Shown here: piece after piece, positions 27,820 through 36,051 of the stretch
Position numbering within the stretch: the stretch's first letter is position 1
Layout of the letters: each line of letters begins with the position of its first letter
Assembly: GCA_017548445.1 (NCBI GenBank)
Contig: JAFYZZ010000035.1
Location: forward strand, 1 to 42,843
DNA: 42,843 bases
Source of the DNA: Bacteroidales bacterium
Lineage (GTDB): Bacteria; Bacteroidota; Bacteroidia; Bacteroidales; UBA932
Direction: 5' to 3'
Position numbers and translations under genes: made by a program
Notes under the pieces: model-generated
What the model was told of the DNA's origin: nothing
What the model saw: only the letters and a program-made list of their open reading frames with translations
Databases searched by the model: none

Positions 27820-29436
27820 ATGAAACGCATTGTCACGCTCATAGTCCTGCTGGGCCTCGGCCTCGCCGCCAGCGCCCAGTCCCCCCGCTTCAAACTCGGC
27901 AAGTGGACCGAGATCCAGACCGCCATCCTCCAGGAACTGACGCGTTCCTACGTGGACTCGCTGCCGGTGGACCGCATCGAGCGGCGCGGCATCGACGCGA
28001 TGCTGGAGAACCTGGATCCCTACACGGTCTACATCCCCGAAGAGGAGAACGAGAACCTCCAGATGATGATCAACAAGACCTACGGGGGCATCGGCGCCGT
28101 CATCTACAAGCCCGACGTGCAGGGGAACGTCATCATCAACGAGCCTTACGCCGGCTCGCCGGCACAAAAATTCGGCCTGGTGTGCGGTGACGAGATCCTT
28201 GCCATCGACGGCGAGAGCGTCGTGGGCCTCACTTCCCAGCAGTGCAGCGAGAAGATGCGCGGCGACCCCGGTACGCAGGTGGTCTTCCTCGTGAAGAAGC
28301 TTCGCAGCGGCGAAGTGACGAACGTCACCGTCACCCGCGAGCGCATCCGCCTCCCGGACGTCGAGTACGCCGGGATGCTGGACGACAGCGTGGGATACAT
28401 TTCCCAGTCCGGCTTTGCCGACGGCGTCGGCGCGGAAGTGCGGCAGGCCGTTTCCGATCTCAAGAAGCAGGGGATGAAGCTCCTCATCCTCGACCTGCGC
28501 GGCAACGGCGGAGGCCTGATGAACGAGGCCGTGGAGATCGTCTCCGCCTTCGTGCCGAGGGGTTCGGTGGTGGTGTCCGCAAAGGGCCGCGAACCGCAGT
28601 CCAGCTACACCCTCAAGACCACCCGGGAACCCGTGGACGCGAAACTGCCGGTCATCGTGCTGGTGGATTCCGGTTCCGCTTCCGCTTCCGAAATCGTGGC
28701 GGGCGCCCTGCAGGATATGGACCGCGCCACCATTATGGGCGAGCGCACGTTCGGCAAGGGGCTCGTCCAGAGCATCCGTCCCCTGCCTTACGGCGGCGAG
28801 CTCAAGATCACGACCGCCAAGTACTACACCCCTTCCGGCCGCTGCGTGCAGGCCATCGACTACGCCCAGCGCCGCCCGGACGGCAGCGTGGCGCACATTC
28901 CCGACTCGCTTACCCGCGAATTCAAGACGGCCCACGGCCGCACGGTCCGCGACGGCGGCGGCATCACCCCGGACGTGGAACTCAAATACCGGGAATACAG
29001 CCGCCTCACCTATTCCCTGGTCACCTACGGCATCATCGAGCAGTACGCCCTGGAGTATGTGCGGAAGCACGAAAGCATCCCGCCGGTGAAGGAATTCCGC
29101 CTTTCCGACGCGGACTACGAGGACTTCATCGCCTATGCGAAGGGCCAGGAGTTCGACTACCGTTCCTCCGCCAAGACCTATTTCGACCGGGCGAAGGAAG
29201 AGTTGAAGCTGGATGGCCTGGACGAGGCGATGAAACCGCAGCTGGATGCCCTGGAGCAGGTGCTCAATATGGAGAAGGAGGACTTCCTGCGGCTCAAGAA
29301 GGACGAGATCGTGCCCTTCCTCGAGGAAGAGATCGCCGTCCGCTACTACTTCCAGGAGGCTGGCGTCGAGGTCCGCATCCGCTATGACGACGCCCTCCGC
29401 CAGGCCGTCGCCTCCGAAAGGATCAAGCAGTATTGA
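27820..29436 (+). CDS. S41-family C-terminal processing protease
   Basis: 538 residues with a signal peptide (MKRIVTLIVLLGLGLAASAQ), so exported. An N-terminal helical part, a PDZ domain (about 85-175 with YGGIGAVIYKPD and SPAQKFGLVCGDEILAIDG) and the S41 peptidase core follow. The catalytic Ser lies in DSGSASASEIVAGAL (283-297) and the Lys in FGKGLVQ (Lys313). A C-terminal extension of about 120 residues continues to QY. It cleaves envelope proteins from the C-terminus. Its stop TGA shares its A with the recO start. Confidence 0.95.
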   Translation: MKRIVTLIVLLGLGLAASAQSPRFKLGKWTEIQTAILQELTRSYVDSLPVDRIERRGIDAMLENLDPYTVYIPEEENENLQMMINKTYGGIGAVIYKPDVQGNVIINEPYAGSPAQKFGLVCGDEILAIDGESVVGLTSQQCSEKMRGDPGTQVVFLVKKLRSGEVTNVTVTRERIRLPDVEYAGMLDDSVGYISQSGFADGVGAEVRQAVSDLKKQGMKLLILDLRGNGGGLMNEAVEIVSAFVPRGSVVVSAKGREPQSSYTLKTTREPVDAKLPVIVLVDSGSASASEIVAGALQDMDRATIMGERTFGKGLVQSIRPLPYGGELKITTAKYYTPSGRCVQAIDYAQRRPDGSVAHIPDSLTREFKTAHGRTVRDGGGITPDVELKYREYSRLTYSLVTYGIIEQYALEYVRKHESIPPVKEFRLSDADYEDFIAYAKGQEFDYRSSAKTYFDRAKEELKLDGLDEAMKPQLDALEQVLNMEKEDFLRLKKDEIVPFLEEEIAVRYYFQEAGVEVRIRYDDALRQAVASERIKQY

Positions 29437-30086
29437 TGGTCCGGCATACCCGTCTCATCATCCTGAATGTAACCAAGGTCGGGGAACGGTCCCTCGTCCT
29501 GCACGCCCTCAGTCCCGACTGGGGGCGGCGCAGTTTCATCGCTTCCGTGCCCAAGGGCGGCGGAATGGCACCCTTCCAGTGCCTCAGCGTGCTGGACGGC
29601 GAGGTGGTGGAGAATCCCCGCTCCGAACTGTGGCGGGTACACGCCCTGTCGCAGAGCCACCCGCTGACGGGCATCCGCACCAGCCCGGCGAAGAACGCGA
29701 TGACCCTGTTTATGGCCGAGGTGCTGTACAGGACCATCCGGGACGGGGCCCGGGAAGACGGGCTCTTTGAATGGTGCGAACGCTCCGTCCTTACCCTGGA
29801 CGCCCTGCAGGGCGACTTCGCCAACTACCACCTCCGTTTCCTGCTCGAACTCGCCGCAGCCCTGGGCTTCGCCCCCTCCCTGGAGGACCTGATGCCCTTC
29901 GCCGGGCCGCATCTGGCGCAGGTCCGCGCCCTGCTGGAGTCCGATTTCAGCGCCTGTATGCTCGTTCCCCTGAACGGCGAGGCCCGCAGCGAGATCGCGG
30001 AACTCCTGCTCCGCTACCTGGGCTATCATACAGAAACCCGCATCGAGGCGCGCTCTCTGCGGGTTTTAAGGGAGTTATTCCGATAA
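29436..30086 (+). CDS. recO: DNA repair protein RecO
   Basis: 216 residues of the Bacteroidota RecO type: an N-terminal OB fold (HTRLIILNVTKVGERSLVLHALSPDWGRRSF) and a helical C-terminal domain (NAMTLFMAEVLYRTIRD, FANYHLRFLLELAAALGF). It loads RecA with RecR in gap repair. No zinc-binding Cys cluster is seen. ATG 29436 overlaps the S41 stop by one base (TGATG). The last 17 codons before the stop include a terminator hairpin (30035-30068), so the C-terminal peptide ETRIEARSLRV is written by the stem-loop itself. Confidence 0.9.
   Translation: MVRHTRLIILNVTKVGERSLVLHALSPDWGRRSFIASVPKGGGMAPFQCLSVLDGEVVENPRSELWRVHALSQSHPLTGIRTSPAKNAMTLFMAEVLYRTIRDGAREDGLFEWCERSVLTLDALQGDFANYHLRFLLELAAALGFAPSLEDLMPFAGPHLAQVRALLESDFSACMLVPLNGEARSEIAELLLRYLGYHTETRIEARSLRVLRELFR
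30035..30068. terminator. Terminator repeat copy 2, inside the 3' end of recO
   Basis: AAACCCGCA / TGCGGGTTTT arms with a GC-rich inner part. Read on the minus strand it matches the hairpin at 20697-20731 at all but one position over about 33 bases. It is the only terminator visible between the convergent recO and sialate esterase genes, which are 3 bases apart. On the plus strand its T-run ends 15 bases before the recO stop codon. Confidence 0.75.
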
Positions 30087-30089
30087 TCT

Positions 30090-31844
30090 CTATTTCCTTT
30101 CCAACTTCGCGAAGGGATTTCCCATCATCTCGGCCCAGAGGGTGCCGTCGTTATGGAATTTCACCTCGAGCGGCATACGCATACCATTGCCGAAGGGGAA
30201 GTTGACGGTGGCGCGGTTCCCGCGGACGCGGGCGGCCTGGGGCTCCTGCCCAGGCATCTCGCACTGCCAGCTGCCGTCAGGGAGTTTCTTGAAAGTGAGG
30301 TCGAACGCCATCTCCTGGCCGCCCATACCCCGCTGTGCCTTCCCCACCCAGTGACCTTCGAAATCGCCGTCAGGCTGGTCGGCCGGATTCACCGGGACCT
30401 CTCCTTCCAGAATGCGGTCGGAGCGGAACGGCGGCACCGCCAGCCCGCTCGCGCCGGTCAGGTTGCCGGGAAGGAAATTGCGGAACGAATAGCGGACCGC
30501 CACCGGCTCCTTCACCTCCGGGCTGGTGACCACGAGGGTGTTGCGCATCTGAACCACGCGGCCCTCGGCGGGATGGAACACCAGGTCGGGACCGCAGAGC
30601 TCCAGGCCCTCGATGCTGTCGAAGAGGTTGAAGCCGCCCGACTCGCGGACGTTCTTGAAGGTCACGGTCACTTCCTCCCCGTCCACGTCCATCGAATCAT
30701 ATTCCGGGGCGATGCCCGGGAACACGGTACGGCCGTAGGTGTGGTTCAGAGCCAGGTAGCTCAGGCGCTGGCCCACCCCGCGCTTGTTCGACGGGTGGAT
30801 CTGGTTCGGCTCGAAAGGATAGGCCAGGTCGGCGGTGCTCACGATCCAGCAGTTCTCCGTCTCGCGGGCGGACTTCTGCTGCTGCTCGCGAAGGATGGGG
30901 TACGAATAGCCGTTGGGGTCGCCGTTGTCGGCGTACGGGGCAATCTCCACCTGGTACACGGGAAGGTCGGGTTTGCCGGTTTCGCGGCGCCACAGGGCGA
31001 TCAGCGTCTCCATCCGGTCGGCGTACTCCAGCGGATCCATACCGGCGTTGGTCTCGCCCTGGTACCAGATCACGCCCTTGAACGTGTAGTTCCTCACGGG
31101 CGTCCACTGGCCGTAGTACATAAAGGTGGGACGATGCATCTCGAACACCCGGCTCACGGCGAGCGAGTCGGAGGCCACGCCGGGATAGCCCGCCACGATC
31201 TCCCTGGGAAGCCAGCCTTCCACGCGGCTGCCGCCCCAGGCGTTGTTGATGATGCCCACGGGCACGTCCAACACCTCGTTCAGGTTCTTGGCGAAGAACC
31301 ACGCGGCGGCGCCGAAACCGGGAGCATTGTCCGGGCAGCTCTCCAGCCAGGGAGCGTCCACGATGTCCTTGGGCGAGAAAGCGCCGACCTTGGGCACCGT
31401 GGAGAAGCGGATGCGGCCCCGGTAGCGGCCCGACTCGGCGATTTCCTGCATAGCGCCCTCCACCGGGCAGTTGTCGAAACCTTTGAGCGGCATCTCCATA
31501 TTGCTCTGGCCGCTGCCCAGCCACACCTCGCCGATCAGCACGTGCTGGAGCTCGATCTTCTCCTTGCCGCAGGTAAGGGTGACGGTATGCTCGTCATAGC
31601 TTCCGGCGGGGGTGGCGACGTCCACCGTCCACGCGCCTTTCCCGTCGGCCTTAACGGAATACGTCCGGCCGTCCCAGGACGTGACGACCTTGAGGGTGGC
31701 GCCGGGATCGGCCCATCCCCACAACCGGGCCTGCGTCTGCTGCTGCAGGACCATATAATCTCCAATCTGCGAAGGCAGGCGGATGCCCGCCCAGGCACAG
31801 GTCGCCCCCAGAAGCAGGGCGATGATGATTATCAGTTTCTTCAT
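30090..31844 (-). CDS. Sialate O-acetylesterase with extra C-terminal domain
   Basis: 584 residues with a signal peptide (MKKLIIIIALLLGATCAWAG). It belongs to the SGNH/SASA esterase family that removes O-acetyl groups from sialic acids and other glycans. The nucleophile Ser114 is in LGSGQSNMEM; further blocks are NNAWGGSRVEGW, IWYQGETNAG and the catalytic His in NQIHPSNK. After the family's usual end, about 95 residues (roughly 490-584, FEGHWVGKAQRGMGGQEMAF onwards) form an extra beta-rich, lipocalin-like region. ATG 31844 is used; a longer upstream frame would overlap the neighbouring gene. It is last in the operon of the PfkB kinase. No sialidase is in the window. Confidence 0.9.
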   Translation of the reverse strand: MKKLIIIIALLLGATCAWAGIRLPSQIGDYMVLQQQTQARLWGWADPGATLKVVTSWDGRTYSVKADGKGAWTVDVATPAGSYDEHTVTLTCGKEKIELQHVLIGEVWLGSGQSNMEMPLKGFDNCPVEGAMQEIAESGRYRGRIRFSTVPKVGAFSPKDIVDAPWLESCPDNAPGFGAAAWFFAKNLNEVLDVPVGIINNAWGGSRVEGWLPREIVAGYPGVASDSLAVSRVFEMHRPTFMYYGQWTPVRNYTFKGVIWYQGETNAGMDPLEYADRMETLIALWRRETGKPDLPVYQVEIAPYADNGDPNGYSYPILREQQQKSARETENCWIVSTADLAYPFEPNQIHPSNKRGVGQRLSYLALNHTYGRTVFPGIAPEYDSMDVDGEEVTVTFKNVRESGGFNLFDSIEGLELCGPDLVFHPAEGRVVQMRNTLVVTSPEVKEPVAVRYSFRNFLPGNLTGASGLAVPPFRSDRILEGEVPVNPADQPDGDFEGHWVGKAQRGMGGQEMAFDLTFKKLPDGSWQCEMPGQEPQAARVRGNRATVNFPFGNGMRMPLEVKFHNDGTLWAEMMGNPFAKLERK

Positions 31845-31867
31845 ATGACAGGTGGTTTGAATAATAC

Positions 31868-32344
31868 TCATTTGACGAGCGAGATGGCGCCGAAGACGCC
31901 CAGGCTGGCGAGCAGCATAATGGCGCCGGCCAGCAGCACGCCCAGCAGCACGAACAGGACGCTCTTCTTGAAATCCATATTCAGGATGCTCGCGGCAAGG
32001 GTGCCGGTCCAGGCGCCCGTGCCGGGAATCGGGATGCCCACGAAAAGCAGCAGGGCGACATAAAGCCCCCGGCCGGCCTTGGCTTCCAGCTTCCGGCCGC
32101 CTTTCTCCCCTTTCTCCAGGCACCAGTTAAAAAACTTACCGATCACCTTCTTGTCCTTGCCCCATTCCAGGATCTTCCGGGCGAAGAGGAAAATGAAAGG
32201 CACCGGCAACATATTGCCGATCACGGCGACGACCAGCGAGGGGACGATGGGCAGGCCCATACCCACCGCATAGGGGACGGCGACGCGGAGCTCGATCAGC
32301 GGCACCATCGAAATGAGAAAGACGATCAGGTATTTCTTTATCAT
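31868..32344 (-). CDS. Small multidrug export family protein (PF06695)
   Basis: 158 residues with four or five hydrophobic helices. The N-terminal FLISMVPLIELRVAVPYAVGMGLP, NMLPVPFIFLFARKILEW and GIPIPGTGAWTGTLAA match the Sm_multidrug_ex (COG2426) family. The name is historical; no substrate is proven. Its ATG overlaps the stop of the upstream DUF6913-like gene (ATGA), showing tight operon coupling. Confidence 0.88.
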   Translation of the reverse strand: MIKKYLIVFLISMVPLIELRVAVPYAVGMGLPIVPSLVVAVIGNMLPVPFIFLFARKILEWGKDKKVIGKFFNWCLEKGEKGGRKLEAKAGRGLYVALLLFVGIPIPGTGAWTGTLAASILNMDFKKSVLFVLLGVLLAGAIMLLASLGVFGAISLVK

Positions 32345-32820
32345 CGTATCTTGACCAATAACTCCCGGATGGCGGCGAAAGCCGCCGCCTGGCCGCGGCC
32401 TCCTTCCGGCGGAGCGGCCACCAGGTCGTAAACGTTTCCTTCCAACGCCCGGCAGCCCGCCTTGAAACGGGCCGGGACGATACGGGACAGGTATTCCCCG
32501 GTGAAATCCTCCGGCGAGACGGACAGGCTCACGAAAAGGTCCGTCCCGGCCGAGAGTTCCTCGCGCAACCTGCGCTTTGGACGCCCAAGCAGGTCGAGGT
32601 CGCCCCGGGCGGGCAGCAGGACACGCACCGGAATACCGTGATAATCAAAGAACTGCTGTACGCTCCTCCTGACCTGGGCACCGGCCTCCGGACCCTCCGC
32701 GGCATCTACGTACACCAACGCGCTTTTTACCTCGCCCAAAGGCAGCAGACAGGTGGACGCAGCGGTTTTCAGCGGGCGGAGCGCCAGGCGCCGGAACAGG
32801 TTCAGGAGCGGATTCTTCAT
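32341..32820 (-). CDS. DUF6913-like hypothetical protein
   Basis: 159 residues, soluble, function unknown. It starts MKNPLLNLFRRLALRP with a basic amphipathic N-terminus, followed by alternating strands and helices (SALVYVDAAEGPEA, VRVLLPAR, TDLFVSLSVSPEDFTGEYLSRIVPARFKAGCRAL). The layout resembles small Bacteroidota proteins now called DUF6913, which I recognise only loosely. Both ends overlap neighbours by 4 bases (ATGA with the PfkB kinase upstream and the export protein downstream), so it is certainly translated from this operon. Confidence 0.65.
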   Translation of the reverse strand: MKNPLLNLFRRLALRPLKTAASTCLLPLGEVKSALVYVDAAEGPEAGAQVRRSVQQFFDYHGIPVRVLLPARGDLDLLGRPKRRLREELSAGTDLFVSLSVSPEDFTGEYLSRIVPARFKAGCRALEGNVYDLVAAPPEGGRGQAAAFAAIRELLVKIR

Positions 32821-33815
32821 CGGCCCGCGGCTTCGATCAGTTCCCGGATCTCCTGCTTGGCCAACCGCCAGCGCGGGATGTCGATCTTGGTGCCGATCAC
32901 CTCCACCACCTTGGCGGCGATGACGGAACCGATCTCGCCGCAGGTCTTGAGCGGCAGGCCCAGCGAATCCGCATACAGGAATCCGGCGGCGTAGGTGTCT
33001 CCGGCGCCGGTGGCGTCCACCGTGGCCGCGGGCCAGGGTGCGATGAAGTGCACTTCTTCCCCGCGCTTGACCCAGCTGCCGTCCTTGCCCACCTTCACGA
33101 TGGCGGTGCGGCACATCCGGGAAATTTCGTCCAGCGACGCCTGCGGGTCCTCGAGGCCGGTGAAGGCCCGGGCCTCCGTCTCGTTGGCGAACACGATGTC
33201 CACGTACTTCTCCACGATGTCGTGCAGGAAGGCCAGGTTGGACTCCACCACGTTGTAGGAAGCCATATCCAGCGAGATGATGCACCCGGCGCGGTGGGCG
33301 TATTCGACGGCCCGACGCACCAGGTCCTGGTTCTGCACCAGGTAGCCCTCGATGTGGAAGTAGTCGTACCCCTCGAACCATTCCGGCTGCAGGTCGTCCG
33401 GCACCAGGTCCAGCGCAGCGCCCAGATATACGGCGAAGGTTCGCTCGGCGTTGCCGCCGCTCACGAACACCATCGAGCGGCCGCTCGAATGTTCGCTGGT
33501 CAGCAGGCGCGTCTGCACGCCGTACTGCTCCTGGTCGCTCTTGAACAGCAGCCCCAGTTCATCGTTGCCGATCTTGCCGATGAAGCCCGACGGCATCCCG
33601 AAGATGGCGGTGCAGGTGATCGTGTTGGCCGCAGACCCGCCGGCCACGTACTTCACGCCCAGCGGCTTGAGGGCCGCCCAGATGCCGTCGCCCGTTTCCA
33701 TATCGACGTGCTGCATACTGCCTTTCGGCAGATGGAAGGTATTGAGGAGGGTGTCGTCCGGCAACACGGCCAGGATGTCCGTCAGCGCATTGCCTATTCC
33801 GAGAATTGATTTCAT
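32817..33815 (-). CDS. PfkB-family carbohydrate/nucleoside kinase
   Basis: 332 residues of the ribokinase superfamily. N-terminal GIGNALTDILAVLPDD and the Gly-rich VAGGSAANTI form the substrate-binding region, and DATGAGDTYAAGFLYA carries the catalytic Asp and anion hole. The adenosine-kinase-like branch in Bacteroidota has this form, but sugar kinases cannot be excluded. The ATG at 33815 lies 4 bases after a TAACTTTG -7 box that is half of a perfect 40-bp palindrome. First gene of a four-gene operon ending in the sialate esterase. Confidence 0.9.
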   Translation of the reverse strand: MKSILGIGNALTDILAVLPDDTLLNTFHLPKGSMQHVDMETGDGIWAALKPLGVKYVAGGSAANTITCTAIFGMPSGFIGKIGNDELGLLFKSDQEQYGVQTRLLTSEHSSGRSMVFVSGGNAERTFAVYLGAALDLVPDDLQPEWFEGYDYFHIEGYLVQNQDLVRRAVEYAHRAGCIISLDMASYNVVESNLAFLHDIVEKYVDIVFANETEARAFTGLEDPQASLDEISRMCRTAIVKVGKDGSWVKRGEEVHFIAPWPAATVDATGAGDTYAAGFLYADSLGLPLKTCGEIGSVIAAKVVEVIGTKIDIPRWRLAKQEIRELIEAAGR

Positions 33816-33853
33816 ATTGCAAAGTTAAGGTTTCCACCTTAACTTTGCAATAT
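33814..33853. promoter_or_regulatory. Perfect 40-bp palindrome with two mirror-image promoters
   Basis: Arms of 18 bases, ATATTGCAAAGTTAAGGT and its exact reverse complement (33814-33831 and 33836-33853), flank a TTCC spacer. Each strand carries ATTG, 20 bases, TAACTTTG: minus at 33848-33851 and 33820-33827, plus at 33816-33819 and 33840-33847. The minus copy ends 4 bases before the PfkB kinase ATG, which itself overlaps the palindrome edge. The plus copy would transcribe the REP-like region and the flippase gene. Confidence 0.75.
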
Positions 33854-33860
33854 CCTCGTT

Positions 33861-33928
33861 ACCCCTCAGTCTGCTTCGCAGACAGCTCCCTCGGGGAGCC
33901 ACACCCCCACCGCCCCCTGCAAGGGGGC
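33861..33928. repeat. REP-like cluster of three stem-loops
   Basis: GTCTGC-TTC-GCAGAC (33869-33883), GCTCCC / GGGAGC (33885-33899) and GCCCCCT-GCA-AGGGGGC (33912-33928) lie in a row after ACCCCTCA. The layout resembles the GC-rich palindromic intergenic repeats scattered through gut Bacteroidales and Clostridiales genomes. The family is recognised by style, not by comparison. Confidence 0.65.
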
Positions 33929-33982
33929 CCTGTCGGCCAAAGGCCTCCGATAATCCAGGGAATAATCGTATATTTGCAGCCG

Positions 33983-34963
33983 ATGAACAAGAAAGCGGCA
34001 AATATCCTCAAATATTCGCTGTCGGCCCTGCTGGCGGTCGTGCTGGTCTGGTTAGCCTTCCGCGGCGTGGACTGGAAGGCCTTCTGGACCGGTCTGCAGC
34101 AGACGCGCTGGGGCTGGGTGGCCCTGTATTTCGTGGCCGCCGTGCTGGCGCTCGTCTTCCGTACGGAGCGCTGGTACGCGCTCATCCGCCCGCTGGATCC
34201 GCAGGTGCGGCGCCTGGGCGTATGGGACGCCCTCAACGTGGGCAACCTCGTGAACGTAGTGCTGCCCGGCGCGGGGGAATTCGTGCGCAGCGGCTACGTC
34301 TCCTCCAGACGGATGAGCTTCGACAAAGCCTTCGGCACCATCGCCTGCGAACGCCTCTTCGACCTCCTCGCCGTGGCCGCGATCCTCATCGCGGCGCTGA
34401 TCCTCAAGTGGAGCACGTTCGGTACGTTCTTCCTCGAGAACATCTGGAATCCGCTTTCCGGCCGCCTCGGCGGTTCGCTGGTCTGGATGCTGGCGGGCGT
34501 CGCGGCGCTGCTCGCGGCGTTCTTCTGGGCCGTGTTCCGTTTCCGCGGACGCGTGCTGATGTTCGAACGCATCGCACACACCCTGCAGGGGCTGGGCACC
34601 GGCTTCGCCAGCGTGGCGCATATGAAGAACAAGTGGCCCTTCCTGCTGAGCACCGTGGGCATCTGGGCGATGTATATCGCGATGATGTTCTGCACCGTCC
34701 GGGCGCTGCCGGGCCTCGACGCCCTGGGTGGCGTGGACGCCGTGTTCCTGTCGGCCGTGGGCAACATCGCCTCCGTGATTCCCGTGCCGGGCGGCATCGG
34801 CGCCTACCACTACCTTGTCGCACTCTCCACGCAGAGCCTGTACGGCGCAAGTTGGGAGACGGGAATCCTCCTCGCCACCCTGGGCCACGAAGCCCACGCC
34901 ATCCTGATCATCCTCCTGGGCGTGCTCTCCTACGCCCACCTGTCCCTGCGGAAAAAGAATTAA
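33983..34963 (+). CDS. Flippase-like membrane protein (LPG synthase TM family)
   Basis: 326 residues with about eight membrane helices, matching the UPF0104/lysylphosphatidylglycerol synthase transmembrane region (PF03706). Signature segments are NVVLPGAGEFVRSGYVSSR, ERLFDLLAV and SVIPVPGGIGAYHYL. Relatives are thought to move or modify lipids or glycolipids; no catalytic domain is attached. ATG 33983 (MNKKAANILKYSLS) fits the first helix and lies 6 bases after a TATATTTG -7 box (33969-33976). The frame stays open upstream through the repeat, but that part does not look coding. Confidence 0.87.
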   Translation: MNKKAANILKYSLSALLAVVLVWLAFRGVDWKAFWTGLQQTRWGWVALYFVAAVLALVFRTERWYALIRPLDPQVRRLGVWDALNVGNLVNVVLPGAGEFVRSGYVSSRRMSFDKAFGTIACERLFDLLAVAAILIAALILKWSTFGTFFLENIWNPLSGRLGGSLVWMLAGVAALLAAFFWAVFRFRGRVLMFERIAHTLQGLGTGFASVAHMKNKWPFLLSTVGIWAMYIAMMFCTVRALPGLDALGGVDAVFLSAVGNIASVIPVPGGIGAYHYLVALSTQSLYGASWETGILLATLGHEAHAILIILLGVLSYAHLSLRKKN

Positions 34964-34978
34964 TTACAAATATTTCAT

Positions 34979-34986
34979 TATCTTTG
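34979..34986 (+). promoter_or_regulatory. -7 box of asnA
   Basis: TATCTTTG, a perfect TAnnTTTG match, 27 bases before the asnA ATG at 35014. No clear -33 element is seen. It lies 16 bases after the flippase stop, so asnA can be transcribed independently. Confidence 0.55.
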
Positions 34987-35013
34987 CATTCGGTTAGTTA
35001 GTCCTGCAGCCTT

Positions 35014-36051
35014 ATGCAATTGATCCTCCCTGAACGCTACGTGGACCTGCTCGGCGGCGCCGAGCGCACGGAGAAGGCCATCAAGGCCGTCAAGGATATG
35101 TTCCAGAACAATCTGTCAGCCCAGCTGGCCCTGTTGCGCGTGACCGCCCCGATGGTCGTGCTCTCCGGGACCGGCATCAACGACGAGCTGAACGGCGTGG
35201 AGCGGCCCGTCCGCTTCCCCATCCGCGATATGGCGGAGAAACAGGCCGAGGTGGTGCATTCCCTCGCCAAGTGGAAGCGCGTGAAGCTCGCGCAGATGGG
35301 CATCGCCCCCGGCCGGGGCATCTACACCGATATGAACGCCCTGCGCCCCGACGAGGACCTGGACAACCTCCACTCCATCTACGTGGACCAGTGGGACTGG
35401 GAAAAGGTGATCCGCCGGGAAGACCGGCATCTGGGCTTCCTCAAGCAGACGGTTCGCCGCATCTACGAGGCCATCAAGGTCACGGAGAACAAGCTGTTCG
35501 TGGAGTTCCCGCAGATCGTGCCCGAACTCCCGGAGGAAATCCATTTCGTGCACGCCGAGGAGCTGGTGCAGCTCTACCCGGGCCTAAGCCCGAAGGAGCG
35601 GGAGAACGAGATCGTGCGCCGCTGGGGCGCCGTGTTCATCATCGGCATCGGCGGAGTCCTCTCCGACGGGGCACCGCACGACGGCCGCGCCTCGGACTAC
35701 GACGACTGGAGCTCTCCCAACGAAGAGGGTTTTACCGGCCTCAACGGCGACATCCTGGTGTGGAACAACGTTCTGCAGCGACCCTTCGAGCTGTCCAGTA
35801 TGGGCATCCGCGTGGACGAGGAGGCGCTGCGCCGCCAACTGGAGATCAAGGGCGAGAGCTGGAAGGCGGAACTCCCCTTCCACAAGAGCCTGCTCGCCGG
35901 GCAGCTGCCCTGCACCATCGGTGGCGGCATCGGCCAGAGCCGCTTATGTATGTTCCTGCTGCGCAAGGCGCACATCGGCGAGATCCAGAGCAGCATCTGG
36001 CCCGACGAGATGGTCCGCGCCTGCCGCGACGCCGGGATCAATTTGGTATAA
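35014..36051 (+). CDS. asnA: Aspartate-ammonia ligase
   Basis: 345 residues, normal for AsnA, the class-II-synthetase-like enzyme that makes asparagine from aspartate, ammonia and ATP. Characteristic segments: LLRVTAPMVVLSGTGINDELNG, KWKRVKLAQMGIAPGRGIYTDMNALRPDE, HSIYVDQWDWEKVI, the acidic SDGAPHDGRASDYDDWS loop and the ATP-site GGGIGQSRLCMFLLRKAHIGE. It has its own -7 box. Its 3' end overlaps the convergent 119-residue gene by 14 bases. Confidence 0.96.
   Translation: MQLILPERYVDLLGGAERTEKAIKAVKDMFQNNLSAQLALLRVTAPMVVLSGTGINDELNGVERPVRFPIRDMAEKQAEVVHSLAKWKRVKLAQMGIAPGRGIYTDMNALRPDEDLDNLHSIYVDQWDWEKVIRREDRHLGFLKQTVRRIYEAIKVTENKLFVEFPQIVPELPEEIHFVHAEELVQLYPGLSPKERENEIVRRWGAVFIIGIGGVLSDGAPHDGRASDYDDWSSPNEEGFTGLNGDILVWNNVLQRPFELSSMGIRVDEEALRRQLEIKGESWKAELPFHKSLLAGQLPCTIGGGIGQSRLCMFLLRKAHIGEIQSSIWPDEMVRACRDAGINLV

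Noticed and set aside
31845..32123. N-terminal extension of the sialate esterase
   Set aside because: It overlaps the coding sequence of the small export protein and would put residues before a clear signal peptide.
33861..33960. Possible CRISPR or small RNA at the stem-loop cluster
   Set aside because: Stems differ from one another with no spacer periodicity; the arrangement fits a REP-like repeat.
33806..33982. N-terminal extension of the flippase-like protein
   Set aside because: The frame is open through the palindrome and REP-like repeats but encodes no family sequence; a -7 box lies just before ATG 33983.
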